DNA of 64,000 nt from SZUA-36 sp963801195 (GCA_963801195.1 CAWDDX010000003.1:1178001-1242000), one strand, 5' to 3'; positions 26,264 to 35,403 are shown, counted from the stretch's first letter. The notes: a model not told the origin generated them from the sequence alone. Program-made: numbers and translations.

Positions 26264-28080
26264 TGCTGCGGTCCTCCCCATTCCGGCGGCATCCCCAGCC
26301 AGAATTCCAAAAGGCCCAGCTTCTCAAGAAAAACCGGCCAGCGCGGGTCGGTTATCAATCCGCGTAAAGCAGGATCGCCGAGGACGGAGGCAATGCCGCT
26401 GTCGCGAATTTCCACGGCTCTATCGAGCCATTGAAATGCTTCGTCGTTCTCGTTACGAAAGCCGTATATCTCGGCGATCTGATAGGCCCCACTGTCTGCA
26501 GAACTTTCGATCAGATCGTCGAGTGCCGAACGGGCCGCTTCGTGATCGCCCAGCGCGTGATACGCCATCGCCAGGCCGGTGGTGCGGTATACCGGGCTGT
26601 TTTCCAGTTTCATTTCAGCCAGGGCTTCCGCCGGTTTGCCTTGACTGAGCAAAACGCGGCCCAGGCGATAATGTCCACCCGAATACTCCGGGCTCAGGGT
26701 AAGGGCACTGCGGTAGGAGGTTTCCGCCTCATCCAGACGGCCGGCATAATAGTACGTTAGTCCTTGTATAGTGCGGACCTCGGGAATCAGGGGGTCCAGA
26801 GCCAACGCTCTTGTCAGCAATGAAATGGCATCGTCCAGGCGGCCCAGCACACGGGCGACGTTGCCATTGGCGCCGATAAGAAAAGCGTTGCCCGGATCGA
26901 GTTGCAAGGCGCGTTGATAATCTCCCGCCCCCGCTTTGAATTCGAAGTTGTTGTATACGTTTTTCACGCCCCGTACAAAGTATGTCCACGCGTAGTCGGG
27001 ATCGGTTTCGAGCGCCCTTTGGATGGCCTTGTCTGCGAGCGCAGCACCTTCTTCGATGGACATGTCGCCAATGGCCGAATTGTACATATAGGCATAAGCC
27101 AGTTCGGCCCAGGCAGGTGCATAATTCGGATCAATTTCTACGGCGCTTTTTAGCAACTCAATCGCCCTGGGAAGGGTAGGTGCTGAAATTTGACGGCTTA
27201 TATACTGCCCTTCAAGATACAGTTGATAGGCTTTCGGGTCTGTTTCCCGCGCTTTCGGGGCTTCGCCAAGCAGGGTAATCTTCAGGGCATCCACGACCGC
27301 TACGGCGATCTCGTCCTGTATCTGGAAGATGTTGTCCAGCGTGCGGTCGTAGGTTTCCGACCACAGGTGGTAACCGTTATCGGCCCTGACCAACTGTGCC
27401 GTGATGCGAATCTGGTCGCCGGATTTGCGTACGCTGCCCTCCAGCACATGCGCCACTTTCAAGCGTGAAGCGATTTCCGGTATCTCCAGGTTCTTGCCCT
27501 TGAACGAGAATGACGAGGTGCGCGCCGCCACCCGCAATTCCGGAATCTTGGCCAGCAGGTTCAGCAGTTCTTCCGAGAGTCCGTCTGAAAAATACTCCTG
27601 TTCCTGGTCGGAACTCATGTTGACGAACGGCAGCACCGCGATCGAGTTATCCGGTTCCGCGGTTTCGATGGGCGGCGTTGGTTGTCGCTGGGCGTTCTGA
27701 ACGGCAGACGCGATTTCCTCGGCGCTACGGCCGGGTTCGAGTGCAAACTTGTCGATGGCGAAATAGGCCAGGGCCAGCACCATTACGCCGATGATGAGGT
27801 TATTCAATTTTTGACCCGTGACCCCGGTGATGGATTGCGAGCGGTCGACGTCCTTTTCTTTCTTCAGACCCTCGGGCGTCATCTCGTAGGCCCAGGCGAA
27901 GAACAGGGCCAGCGGAAAACCGAGGATCAGGAAAAACGCCAGGACCGAGTTGACCCATTCCGGCAAGTGCAGCGCCGGCGCCAGCGTATCGCCGGCCTGC
28001 ATGATCAGCCAGCCGACGATGATATAGGCGGCGGCGACCTTGAAGACGTTACGGCGTTTGAGTTCGTCGAAGAAACTCAC
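26260..28080 (-). CDS. T2: membrane-anchored FlgO-like/TPR protein
   Basis: 606 aa, the shortest intact member, starting on GTG (MSFFDELKRRNVFKVAAAY) that overlaps the TGA of T1 (GTGA). The membrane part is the AGDTLAPALHLPEWVNS type. The FlgO domain spans about 147-270 (SIAVLPFVNMSSDQEQEYFSDGL). TPR units include PNYAPAWAELAYAYMYNSAI and PEYSGGHYRLGRVLLSQGK. The C-terminal block GAYQIAEIYGFRNENDEAFQWLD and DPALRGLITDPRWPVFLEKLGL pairs with T6. It ends in a Gly/Pro-rich tail. Confidence 0.87.
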   Translation of the reverse strand: MSFFDELKRRNVFKVAAAYIIVGWLIMQAGDTLAPALHLPEWVNSVLAFFLILGFPLALFFAWAYEMTPEGLKKEKDVDRSQSITGVTGQKLNNLIIGVMVLALAYFAIDKFALEPGRSAEEIASAVQNAQRQPTPPIETAEPDNSIAVLPFVNMSSDQEQEYFSDGLSEELLNLLAKIPELRVAARTSSFSFKGKNLEIPEIASRLKVAHVLEGSVRKSGDQIRITAQLVRADNGYHLWSETYDRTLDNIFQIQDEIAVAVVDALKITLLGEAPKARETDPKAYQLYLEGQYISRQISAPTLPRAIELLKSAVEIDPNYAPAWAELAYAYMYNSAIGDMSIEEGAALADKAIQRALETDPDYAWTYFVRGVKNVYNNFEFKAGAGDYQRALQLDPGNAFLIGANGNVARVLGRLDDAISLLTRALALDPLIPEVRTIQGLTYYYAGRLDEAETSYRSALTLSPEYSGGHYRLGRVLLSQGKPAEALAEMKLENSPVYRTTGLAMAYHALGDHEAARSALDDLIESSADSGAYQIAEIYGFRNENDEAFQWLDRAVEIRDSGIASVLGDPALRGLITDPRWPVFLEKLGLLEFWLGMPPEWGGPQQ

Positions 28081-30314
28081 GGGCCGGCCTCCAATTCCAT
28101 TTTGATGGCGTTTTCGTGTTGACGCGCCAGTTCGGCACGGGCGCTTTGGTCCATGGCTTTGAAACGCGGGTCTTCCTGGATCAGGCGTAACTCAGGGTCA
28201 CTGGCAATCCACAGCCAATTGCGAAGTACATGTTTGTGGTTTAGAGAGACTTCCAGCGCAGCCAGTGATTTTTCAACATCGCCCAGGTAGGCGTGACACT
28301 CAAAACCGGGCCAACGGTCCGCGTGTTCGACATAGCGGGGCAGGGCTTCTTCCCAGTAGTTGGCCGCATAGCGGAGCAAATCATTTCCCAGCTTCTCGTC
28401 ACCGGTGCGCGCAAGGGTCAGCCCGACGATGCAGGCGTCATCCTGTCCTTCGTTGAGGATGAGCGGCCATTGCCCGCGATCCGCGTAGCGGGGTTTGATC
28501 TTCAGGAACAGTTCGCGCGCGCTGGCGTAATCCCCTGCCCGGGCAAAGATGACGCCGGCGTCCCACTGCACAACTGGCAATTTGAATCCCTGTGCGAGGT
28601 ACCTGGCTTCCTCCTTGGCCGCGGCGTACCGGCCATTCTTGGTATCCATCCAGGATTTGGCGCTCGGCAACCAGGAATTTTTGGCATCCAGATCCTCCAT
28701 TTGCTGGTAGATCTCCTGCGCCCTGGCGTCGTCGTCCAGGCTGAGCCACAGGCTGTACTCAACCATCAGGATGTTTATTTTCCCTGGATCTGCCCTGGTG
28801 GCCTTGTGCGCCCAGACTATTGCTTCATCGAGCTGGCCCAGATGTCGGGTGTAAAGGTCCCAGGCAATTCTCCCCAAGCCAGGGGAAAACTCCGGGTTGG
28901 AAGAAAGCAGTTGCCGGTAGGCCGACTCTTCATCTGCAAAACGCCCCATGCGGCCATAAATGATTGCCTTGTTCATCCCGAGGATGGGTGAAAGCGGGTC
29001 CAGTTCCCTGGCCTTGTTGATCAGGTCAAGGGACTCCTGGAGCCTGTCATTCGTTTCTGAAATGAGGATCGAATACCAGTGGTAGGCGGTTGCGTAATTG
29101 GGGCTGAGCTCAATGGCGCGCTTGTATGCAGCTTCTGCCTGCTCTTTCTGGTTCAATTCATCGAGCAGACTTCCCTTTGAAACATAGGCCTCGCCCAGGT
29201 TCGGGTTGATCTCCAGTGCGCGGGTGATCGCGTCCTGCATGATTTCTATCTGTTCATCCGGGTTGAGGGTGCCGTGACTGTTCAACAAAGAGGCGCTTTC
29301 CGCAATACCTACCCAGGCCAGGGCGAACCCGGGGTCCAGTTCAACCGCTTGTTTGAAAGACGCCATGGCCATTTCCAGGTCTTTCGAGTTCCGCTGGACC
29401 AGCAACTGCCGACCGCGCATATAGGCGTTGTAGGCTTCCAGGTTTTGCGTCGGGAATTCATTGATACGTTTTTCTTCATCCGGAGAAAGCGTTGCTTCAA
29501 GCGCTGTGGCAATTTTTTGCGATATCTCGCTCTGGATCGCAAACAGGTTTTCGGCGGTCAGTTCACGATCGAAGATCTCCGCCCACAGGTGCTCGTCGGT
29601 ATTGGCGTCGATCAGTTGCACATTGATGCGTACGGTGTTGCCTGAACGCTGCACCGCGCCTTCCATTATGTTGGCCACACCCAGTTCTTTGGCGATCTCC
29701 GGTATCGTTTTGTCGGTGTCCTTGTACTTTGTAACCGAGGTGCGTGAAATCACTTTCAGGGCACCGATACGCGCGAGGTTGGTCAGCAGGTCATCGTGGA
29801 TGCCCTCGGTGAAGTATTCATCGTCGACGTTTCTGCTGCGGTTATCGAACGGCAGCACGGCGATGGATTGTCTTTTGATGACAGGTTCGGCTTCGGTTTG
29901 GGTCAGAGCCCTTTTCTCCTCGCTGATGGTGGTTTGTTCAGAAGATTGTTGAGAAAAGGGATCTGACCCCTTTTCAGAGAATTTGTCGAATAGCAGATAG
30001 CCGATCAGCAGCGCCATCAAAACCAGGATGGTGTTGTTCAGCTTTTTGCCGGTCTGCGGTGTGATGGACTGGCTGCGGTCGACGTCTTTTTCGCGTTTGA
30101 CGCCTTCCGGTGTCAGTTCAAAAGCCCAGGCAAGAATCAATGCCACCGGCAGGCCGAGGGCCAGCACGATAAGCAACATCTTCATGACCCATTCCGGAGC
30201 ACCGAAGGCGTCGGCCGCCAGTTCGGTTACCTGTGCGACCAGCCACGCAGCCACCACGTAGGCGATAGCTACCTTGAAAACGTTGCGGCGCTTGAGTTCC
30301 TCGATGAAACTCAA
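28077..30314 (-). CDS. T1: first gene of the FlgO-like/TPR paralog operon
   Basis: 745 aa if translation starts at TTG 30314, which gives the family start (M)SFIEELKRRNVFKVAIAY. An upstream in-frame GTG (30389) would add 25 residues with no family similarity. Three predicted helices (about 12-33, 44-64, 93-110) are separated by a short outside loop and a Lys/Arg-rich inside loop (ELTPEGVKREKDVDR), so the rest should be periplasmic. The linker holds residues encoded by a REP-like pair (GSDPFSQ ... EKRALTQTEAEP). The FlgO-like domain is the IHDDLL subtype (FDNRSRNVDDEYFTEGIHDDLL, VISRTSV, MEGAVQRSGNTVRINVQL), followed by TPRs. Known family context: FlgO/TolB-N-like domains fused to TPRs, role unclear. 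No enzymatic motif is seen. Confidence 0.83.
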   Translation of the reverse strand: MSFIEELKRRNVFKVAIAYVVAAWLVAQVTELAADAFGAPEWVMKMLLIVLALGLPVALILAWAFELTPEGVKREKDVDRSQSITPQTGKKLNNTILVLMALLIGYLLFDKFSEKGSDPFSQQSSEQTTISEEKRALTQTEAEPVIKRQSIAVLPFDNRSRNVDDEYFTEGIHDDLLTNLARIGALKVISRTSVTKYKDTDKTIPEIAKELGVANIMEGAVQRSGNTVRINVQLIDANTDEHLWAEIFDRELTAENLFAIQSEISQKIATALEATLSPDEEKRINEFPTQNLEAYNAYMRGRQLLVQRNSKDLEMAMASFKQAVELDPGFALAWVGIAESASLLNSHGTLNPDEQIEIMQDAITRALEINPNLGEAYVSKGSLLDELNQKEQAEAAYKRAIELSPNYATAYHWYSILISETNDRLQESLDLINKARELDPLSPILGMNKAIIYGRMGRFADEESAYRQLLSSNPEFSPGLGRIAWDLYTRHLGQLDEAIVWAHKATRADPGKINILMVEYSLWLSLDDDARAQEIYQQMEDLDAKNSWLPSAKSWMDTKNGRYAAAKEEARYLAQGFKLPVVQWDAGVIFARAGDYASARELFLKIKPRYADRGQWPLILNEGQDDACIVGLTLARTGDEKLGNDLLRYAANYWEEALPRYVEHADRWPGFECHAYLGDVEKSLAALEVSLNHKHVLRNWLWIASDPELRLIQEDPRFKAMDQSARAELARQHENAIKMELEAGP
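29900..29970. repeat. REP-like inverted pair in the T1 linker
   Basis: GGGTCAGAGCCCTTTTCTC (29900-29918) and GAGAAAAGGGATCTGACCCC (29951-29970) are inverted with one mismatch over 19 bases, loop about 32 nt. The element is read in frame as part of the T1 linker. Confidence 0.7.
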
Positions 30315-30657
30315 AGCGTACCACCGCCGTTTGGCGTACGTATAGCACCTTGCAATGAGATTGCCCGGCGGGCGAGCGCCCGCACGCACTGCTTATGATT
30401 TTTGCCGACACGAATAACGTTTCGGCGATTTGTCTCTCCGGTTTTGGACACGTCGTTTCTACCCCCGCAGCGAACGACAGGCCTTTTGATTGAATACTGC
30501 GACAGTGGTAAAGCGGGCAGACATTCAGACATTTGGCTTGTATTTTTTAGTGAATTTTCGTGATTTTTCCTACTCTAAAATTAGTTTTTACATATATATG
30601 TGTCTATTTATAGTTGATGATTGGCAATAAAGATACAAATCATTCTCATTTTGCTGC
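30315..30657. other. Upstream region of the paralog operon
   Basis: 343 bp without a gene, between the stop of the peptidase gene (same strand) and T1. It is AT-rich near 30540-30650 and contains the palindrome ACATATATATGT (30589-30600) and a GC-rich hairpin GCGGGCGAGCGCCCGC (30368-30383). The promoter for the 30-kb operon is expected here, but I could not pick a convincing -35/-10 pair, nor a U-tract terminator for the peptidase gene. Confidence 0.4.
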
Positions 30658-33213
30658 TTATTCTGGCAATTTTGTTGTTCCGACCATTGGCCCGAAATAG
30701 AGCGAATTCACCCACAATCGCTCCGTTCCGCGCCAGTAACCGCGGAAAATCGGATCGTTGGCAAAGCGCACAACCAGTCCCTTGCCGTGACGTTCGGCGA
30801 TCACAGCCGGTTGGTTGCTCATTTCGGCCAGGCGCCCTTCGCCGATATAACCGCTTATCAATGGCTTTTCGGCGTAGCGCACCGGCGTGGCAAACGGGTT
30901 ATCGCTCGCTTTCAGCAGCGTGCTGCCCCTGCGGAATAACGGCAGCTCACCGTTGTAACCGAAAGCGATCGGGTGGCTGCCGTCAACGTTTGTCCTGACG
31001 ATGGCGCCGGTGGTGCTGCGCTCGGCTTCCTGTTCTTCAAAATCAGCATAAGCCATCGCTTTTGGCGCTTTTGTTTTAGCCTCATTTTCGCTCTCTTTAT
31101 CAGTGCAGTCATCGGTCCCGAAACACAGTGTTTCGGCCCATGTTGCAGCCCCCTGAATGGTGACGAGTATGCCGCCGTCATTCACCCATGAGACGATGTC
31201 CTGTTTCAATTTCTTGCTGATATCCGTATACCGGCCTTCCACCATCAACAGGTGGGTATAGTCGTTCAGGTCTATTGATTTCAAACGGGACATATCGACC
31301 AGGACCGGAGCCACACCAAGGCGCTGATCGAGTTGAAACCAGGCCTCGCCTGCATCGTAGGCGCGCGTGCCCTGGCCGACGACCAGCAGTGGCTTGACGA
31401 CTTCCACTTTGCGGAAATGGCTGGTGCCGAGACCGGGTCCGCCGGTGGTCAACTGGGTGTTGAAGGAATGAACGTCAACGTCGGCATTTTTAAGTATGTC
31501 AAAAACGGCGGCGGATTTTTCCTTGGCCTGCAAGCCGGAAATCACTACCAGGCTGCCTTCGCCGAAGGACATGAGGTTCGAACCGTTACTGATACTGAAT
31601 GGTTTCGTGGCCGCCCGCACCAATGCCCCTTCTTCCAGCAGATCCTGCAGGACCGCGGGTGCGTTCATCTGTTGCCAGGAAATGATCCACGCGACGGCGC
31701 CGGGATCGAGCTCACCGGAAAACGGTGCGGGGCTGGACTCGGTGGTTAGGGGCAAGCGTGCGAGTTTTGCGAAAGGCAGATCGTAGGCCAGAGGCAGAGT
31801 CCAGGCAGACACGTCGTAGAACACCTTGTCACCGAACTGGGTGCGTGTTTCAAGCATGGCCTGTGCAAGGCCAAACTGGCGCTGCTTGACGGGAATGACC
31901 CAGGCGTGCCCGGGTTTGAATACCTGTCCATCTGCGTTCACCTCGGCTGCCAGTGTCTTGAACTCTATCTGGTGGGACCTGAAGAGATCCATCAGTTCCT
32001 GGCCCCTTGCACTGTCGTTGCCGTCGCCGATCACCCAGGCCTGAAAATCGGCCTTGTCGGCCCTTTGCTGCATCGCGCGGAAAAAACCGGCTTGGTATTT
32101 CTTGAGTCTGTCACGCAGTTCATAGGCGCCCCTGAGCGTGGATAGCGAACTGCGCACGTGGTTGTGAATGGCCTCGGAGAATTCCAACGGACCGGAATCG
32201 CGGTTGTAGACGCCGCCATTCACGCGCGGCTGTTCAAACAGGATGCCGATACTGCCGTTGATATCCGGGTAGGTCGAACCCTTGCCATAAAAAAAGTCAT
32301 CGTAATCGTCTTCCGAAAAATATAACTCTCCAGCGCTGTCGAAACTGCTGGCGTGGTAGGCCGCCAGCGCCCGTGTCATTTCGAGGTTTTCAGCCGTGGT
32401 CAACGGGTGCTGCCGTGTGGGTGCGCCGGGCTGGAAGAAAAAACCGTCGTGCCAGGTTTCGTGATGATCGGTGAGTACGTGTGGCAGCCAGCGGTTATAT
32501 TCGTAAATGCGTGCCCGTGATTCGGGGTGCACCAGTGTCATCCAATCACGGTTCAGGTCGAACAGGTAATGGTTGGTCCTGCCGCCCGGCCAGTCCTGGA
32601 AGTTGATGCGGTTGTTGCGGTCGCCGGAGGCGTTGACGCTGCGGTTGGCGTTGGACCAGGCGGCGAAGCGGTCGAGACCATCGGGGTTAAGACTGGGGTC
32701 CAGGATGATGATGGTGTTTTTAAGCAAATCTTTGACATATTCTGATTGGGACGCCGCCAGGTACCAGGCAACGATCGGCGCAGCGTTGGCGCCGCTTGCT
32801 TCGTCGCCGTGCACGCTGTAACCCAGCCACACCACGAGGGGTGCGTCGGTATCACCGCTGTTGGCGCCTTTGAGGTGCGCCAGGCGCAGGGTTTCGAGAT
32901 TGGCCTGGTTTTCCGGTGAGGTGATGATCAGCTGCAACAGCGGTTTTTGTTCGTAGGTGTGGCCCGTGACCTTGATGCTGACGCGGTCCGATTGTTCAGC
33001 CAGCGTGTACATGTAGCGGACCAGGGCCGGGTGCTGTATCCGCCAGTCACCCGGTTCCCATCCCAGCTGTGATTCGGGTGACGGTATCGAGGTGTCGAGG
33101 TCGGCATCTGCCGGCAGGTATTCGGCAGAAGGCTTACCAAGCGCGGCGGAACATGCAAAAAAACTGATCAGGATAGCGAAGAAAAAAGATTTGAAACGCA
33201 CGATTGACTCCAT
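30658..33213 (-). CDS. Exported M14-family zinc carboxypeptidase
   Basis: 851 aa with an N-terminal signal peptide (FFFAILISFFACSAALG). The peptidase M14 domain follows: WLGYSVHGDEASGANAA supplies the His and Glu of the HxxE zinc motif, ILDPSLNPDGLDRFAAWSN is the usual Asn/Arg substrate-binding stretch, and TDHHETWHDGFFFQPGAP is typical of this large secreted subgroup and carries the third ligand region. The C-terminal half (from about 430) has no catalytic motif I recognise and includes an acidic/Lys-rich CFGTDDCTDKESENEAKTK segment. Expected to hydrolyse peptides in the periplasm or outside. It is divergent from the beta-propeller gene with about 100 bp between them, and lies upstream of the paralog operon on the same strand. 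Confidence 0.85.
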   Translation of the reverse strand: MESIVRFKSFFFAILISFFACSAALGKPSAEYLPADADLDTSIPSPESQLGWEPGDWRIQHPALVRYMYTLAEQSDRVSIKVTGHTYEQKPLLQLIITSPENQANLETLRLAHLKGANSGDTDAPLVVWLGYSVHGDEASGANAAPIVAWYLAASQSEYVKDLLKNTIIILDPSLNPDGLDRFAAWSNANRSVNASGDRNNRINFQDWPGGRTNHYLFDLNRDWMTLVHPESRARIYEYNRWLPHVLTDHHETWHDGFFFQPGAPTRQHPLTTAENLEMTRALAAYHASSFDSAGELYFSEDDYDDFFYGKGSTYPDINGSIGILFEQPRVNGGVYNRDSGPLEFSEAIHNHVRSSLSTLRGAYELRDRLKKYQAGFFRAMQQRADKADFQAWVIGDGNDSARGQELMDLFRSHQIEFKTLAAEVNADGQVFKPGHAWVIPVKQRQFGLAQAMLETRTQFGDKVFYDVSAWTLPLAYDLPFAKLARLPLTTESSPAPFSGELDPGAVAWIISWQQMNAPAVLQDLLEEGALVRAATKPFSISNGSNLMSFGEGSLVVISGLQAKEKSAAVFDILKNADVDVHSFNTQLTTGGPGLGTSHFRKVEVVKPLLVVGQGTRAYDAGEAWFQLDQRLGVAPVLVDMSRLKSIDLNDYTHLLMVEGRYTDISKKLKQDIVSWVNDGGILVTIQGAATWAETLCFGTDDCTDKESENEAKTKAPKAMAYADFEEQEAERSTTGAIVRTNVDGSHPIAFGYNGELPLFRRGSTLLKASDNPFATPVRYAEKPLISGYIGEGRLAEMSNQPAVIAERHGKGLVVRFANDPIFRGYWRGTERLWVNSLYFGPMVGTTKLPE

Positions 33214-33316
33214 CTGGGATTCACGGGAGTTTGCATTCTATTGGATGTGGGAAAGGTTTGCCTTATTGCATGTGCGGCGCGTGCTGAACGGGGTGTCAGC
33301 TGCTACCATATCGACT

Positions 33317-34426
33317 ATGAAATCCACCAAGAAGAACATCAAATACCTGGCCTTGTTTTTTGGACTCGTGCTGGCTGAAAGCTCCGTTGCGGAGGTGCAA
33401 CTGGACAAGATTGTTTTGCCACCCGGCTTCCACATCGAGGTCTATGCGCAAGGTGTTGAAAATGCGCGGCAGATGGCGCTCGGAGACCGCGGTACGGTGT
33501 TTGTCGGCAGTCGGCGCGCGGGCAAGGTCTGGGCGCTGACCGACGCGGATGGTGACCAGCGCGCGGAGACCGTGCGCTTGATCGACAAACGCCTGAATAT
33601 GCCTTCGGGACTGGCGTTCCGGGACGGTTCGCTCTACGTGGGTGCAGTCGACCGGATTTTGCGTTACGACAATATCGAAGCCCGGCTGGATCAACCACCC
33701 GAACCGGTGCTGGTCACCGATGCCTTGCCTGACAAGGAACACCACGGTTGGAAATACCTGCGCTTCGGCGCAGACGGCAAGCTGTATATCCCCGTTGGCG
33801 CCCCATGCAACATCTGCGATGAAGAAGGTTTCGGCGATATAAGACGCATGAACCCGGATGGCAGTGGCATGGAAATCTATGCAAAGGGTGTTCGCAACAG
33901 CGTGGGTCTCGCTTTTCATCCCCGGAACGGCCAGCTGTGGTTTACGGATAATGGCCGTGATATGTTGGGGGATGACCTGCCGGCAGACGAGTTGAACTAT
34001 GCGCCGCAACCGGGAATGCACTTTGGATTTCCGTATTGTCACCAGGGCGACCTGTTGGACGAGGAGTTTGGAAAGGGTAAAGACTGCGCTGACTACACGC
34101 CGCCGGTCGCCAAGCTCGACCCGCACGGCGCTTCACTCGGGCTGGCATTTTATACGGGGGAGATGTTCCCTGCGGAATATAAAAACCGCCTGTTTATCAC
34201 CCAGCACGGTTCGTGGAACAGGACGGAGAAAATCGGTTACCGGGTTCTCGTTCTGGATGTGCAAGCGGATGGTAAGGTGTTGGACCAAAAAGTTTTTGCA
34301 TCTGGCTGGCTGCAGGGCCAGGAAGTCTGGGGGCGACCCAATGACGTGTTTGTCATGCCCGATGGTGCATTGCTGATCTCGGATGATATGGCCGGTGTGA
34401 TTTACCGGGTCAGCTACACGCGATGA
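33317..34426 (+). CDS. Sorbosone dehydrogenase-like (PQQ-type) beta-propeller protein
   Basis: 369 aa from the ATG that gives a signal peptide (MKSTKKNIKYLALFFGLVLA...). A longer reading frame upstream has no supporting features. The repeating beta-propeller motifs (FHIEVYAQGVENARQMALG, VFVGSRRAGKVWALTDADGD, MPSGLAFRDGSLYVG, VRNSVGLAFHPRNGQLWFTDNGRD) are those of the glucose/L-sorbosone dehydrogenase family. Two Cys pairs (PCNIC, and YCHQGD...KDC) may form disulfides. Substrate is not predictable and PQQ use is by family only. The stop overlaps the uppP start (ATGA), so the two are probably co-transcribed. Confidence 0.8.
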   Translation: MKSTKKNIKYLALFFGLVLAESSVAEVQLDKIVLPPGFHIEVYAQGVENARQMALGDRGTVFVGSRRAGKVWALTDADGDQRAETVRLIDKRLNMPSGLAFRDGSLYVGAVDRILRYDNIEARLDQPPEPVLVTDALPDKEHHGWKYLRFGADGKLYIPVGAPCNICDEEGFGDIRRMNPDGSGMEIYAKGVRNSVGLAFHPRNGQLWFTDNGRDMLGDDLPADELNYAPQPGMHFGFPYCHQGDLLDEEFGKGKDCADYTPPVAKLDPHGASLGLAFYTGEMFPAEYKNRLFITQHGSWNRTEKIGYRVLVLDVQADGKVLDQKVFASGWLQGQEVWGRPNDVFVMPDGALLISDDMAGVIYRVSYTR

Positions 34427-35217
34427 CGCTGATCCAGGTTATCGTCCTGTCCCTGATTCAGGGCCTGACGGAGTTTTTGCCGGTATCCAGTTCCGCGCAC
34501 CTGATCCTGGGAAGCAAAGTCTTCAGTTGGCCCGACCAGGGGCTGATTTTCGATGTCGCCACCCACCTGGGAACCCTGCTTGCCGTACTCGTCTATTTTC
34601 GCAAGGACCTTTGGGGCATGGTCACGCCCTGGTTTGGTGCATCCGGAGCGGACGAAGCTTCGCGCAAACTGGGTTTGATCCTGGTGATGGCCAGTATTCC
34701 GGCGATCGTCGCCGGCGGCCTGTTGCATTCCCTGGTGGAATCCGTGCTCAGGGACACCCGTGTCATCGCCTTCAGCACCATAGGTTTTGGCCTTTTGCTA
34801 TGGTGGGCGGATAGCCGATTTCCACATGACAAAAAGCTTGGCGAAATGAACATGCGATCGGGTGTCCTTATCGGCCTGGCACAAATGCTTGCGCTGGTAC
34901 CCGGTACGTCTCGCTCCGGTATCACGATGACGATGGGACGTATGCTGGGGTTCGATGCCGACACCTCGGCGCGTTTCTCATTTCTGCTTTCAATACCGAT
35001 TATCGCTGCTGCCGGCACTTACGGAGTCCTGCGCATGGTGATGCACGAGGCGGCCATCGACTGGCTGCAGTTCGGCCTGGCCATCCTGTTTTCGGCGCTC
35101 GCGGGCTGGCTTTGTATCGCCGCATTTCTTGCGCTTTTGCAACGCGTCGGCTTACTGCCCTTCGTGATTTATCGTCTCGCACTTGGCCTGGCTCTACTTT
35201 GGATCACTTTTTATTAA
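34423..35217 (+). CDS. uppP: Undecaprenyl-diphosphatase
   Basis: 264 aa integral membrane enzyme that dephosphorylates undecaprenyl pyrophosphate to recycle the lipid carrier for peptidoglycan and other envelope polymers. The two signature segments are present: SLIQGLTEFLPVSSSAHLIL near the N-terminus (residues 8-27) and LVPGTSRSGITMTMGRMLG in the middle, with the conserved Glu, Ser and Arg. Length is normal. Translationally coupled to the preceding beta-propeller gene. Confidence 0.96.
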   Translation: MTLIQVIVLSLIQGLTEFLPVSSSAHLILGSKVFSWPDQGLIFDVATHLGTLLAVLVYFRKDLWGMVTPWFGASGADEASRKLGLILVMASIPAIVAGGLLHSLVESVLRDTRVIAFSTIGFGLLLWWADSRFPHDKKLGEMNMRSGVLIGLAQMLALVPGTSRSGITMTMGRMLGFDADTSARFSFLLSIPIIAAAGTYGVLRMVMHEAAIDWLQFGLAILFSALAGWLCIAAFLALLQRVGLLPFVIYRLALGLALLWITFY

Positions 35218-35222
35218 ATTAA

Positions 35223-35269
35223 TGCACCAAAACAGTGCATAATTGATTGATTAGTGCAATAATGGTGCA
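35223..35269 (+). promoter_or_regulatory. NtrC-type enhancer sites upstream of glnA
   Basis: TGCACCAAAACAGTGCA (35223-35239) matches the NtrC consensus GCAC-N7-GTGC. A second, imperfect dyad TGCAATAATGGTGCA lies at 35255-35269. They are about 135-180 bp upstream of the sigma-54 promoter, a usual enhancer distance. NtrC itself is encoded 3.5 kb downstream. Confidence 0.8.
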
Positions 35270-35403
35270 ATAGTGGTTTGGCCGGATATGCGTCATCTCC
35301 AATGAAATGTCACAACTACCTTCAACGTGTAGCTAAATGTGGTTAAGCTGCGGTTAAAAGTGTTTTTTGAATTGGTTAATTTAAAGTTCGATTTCTTTTT
35401 GCT

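Noticed and set aside
33092..33316. 75-residue N-terminal extension of the beta-propeller protein
   Set aside because: It would bury the signal peptide that starts at 33317 and overlaps the divergent peptidase gene start.
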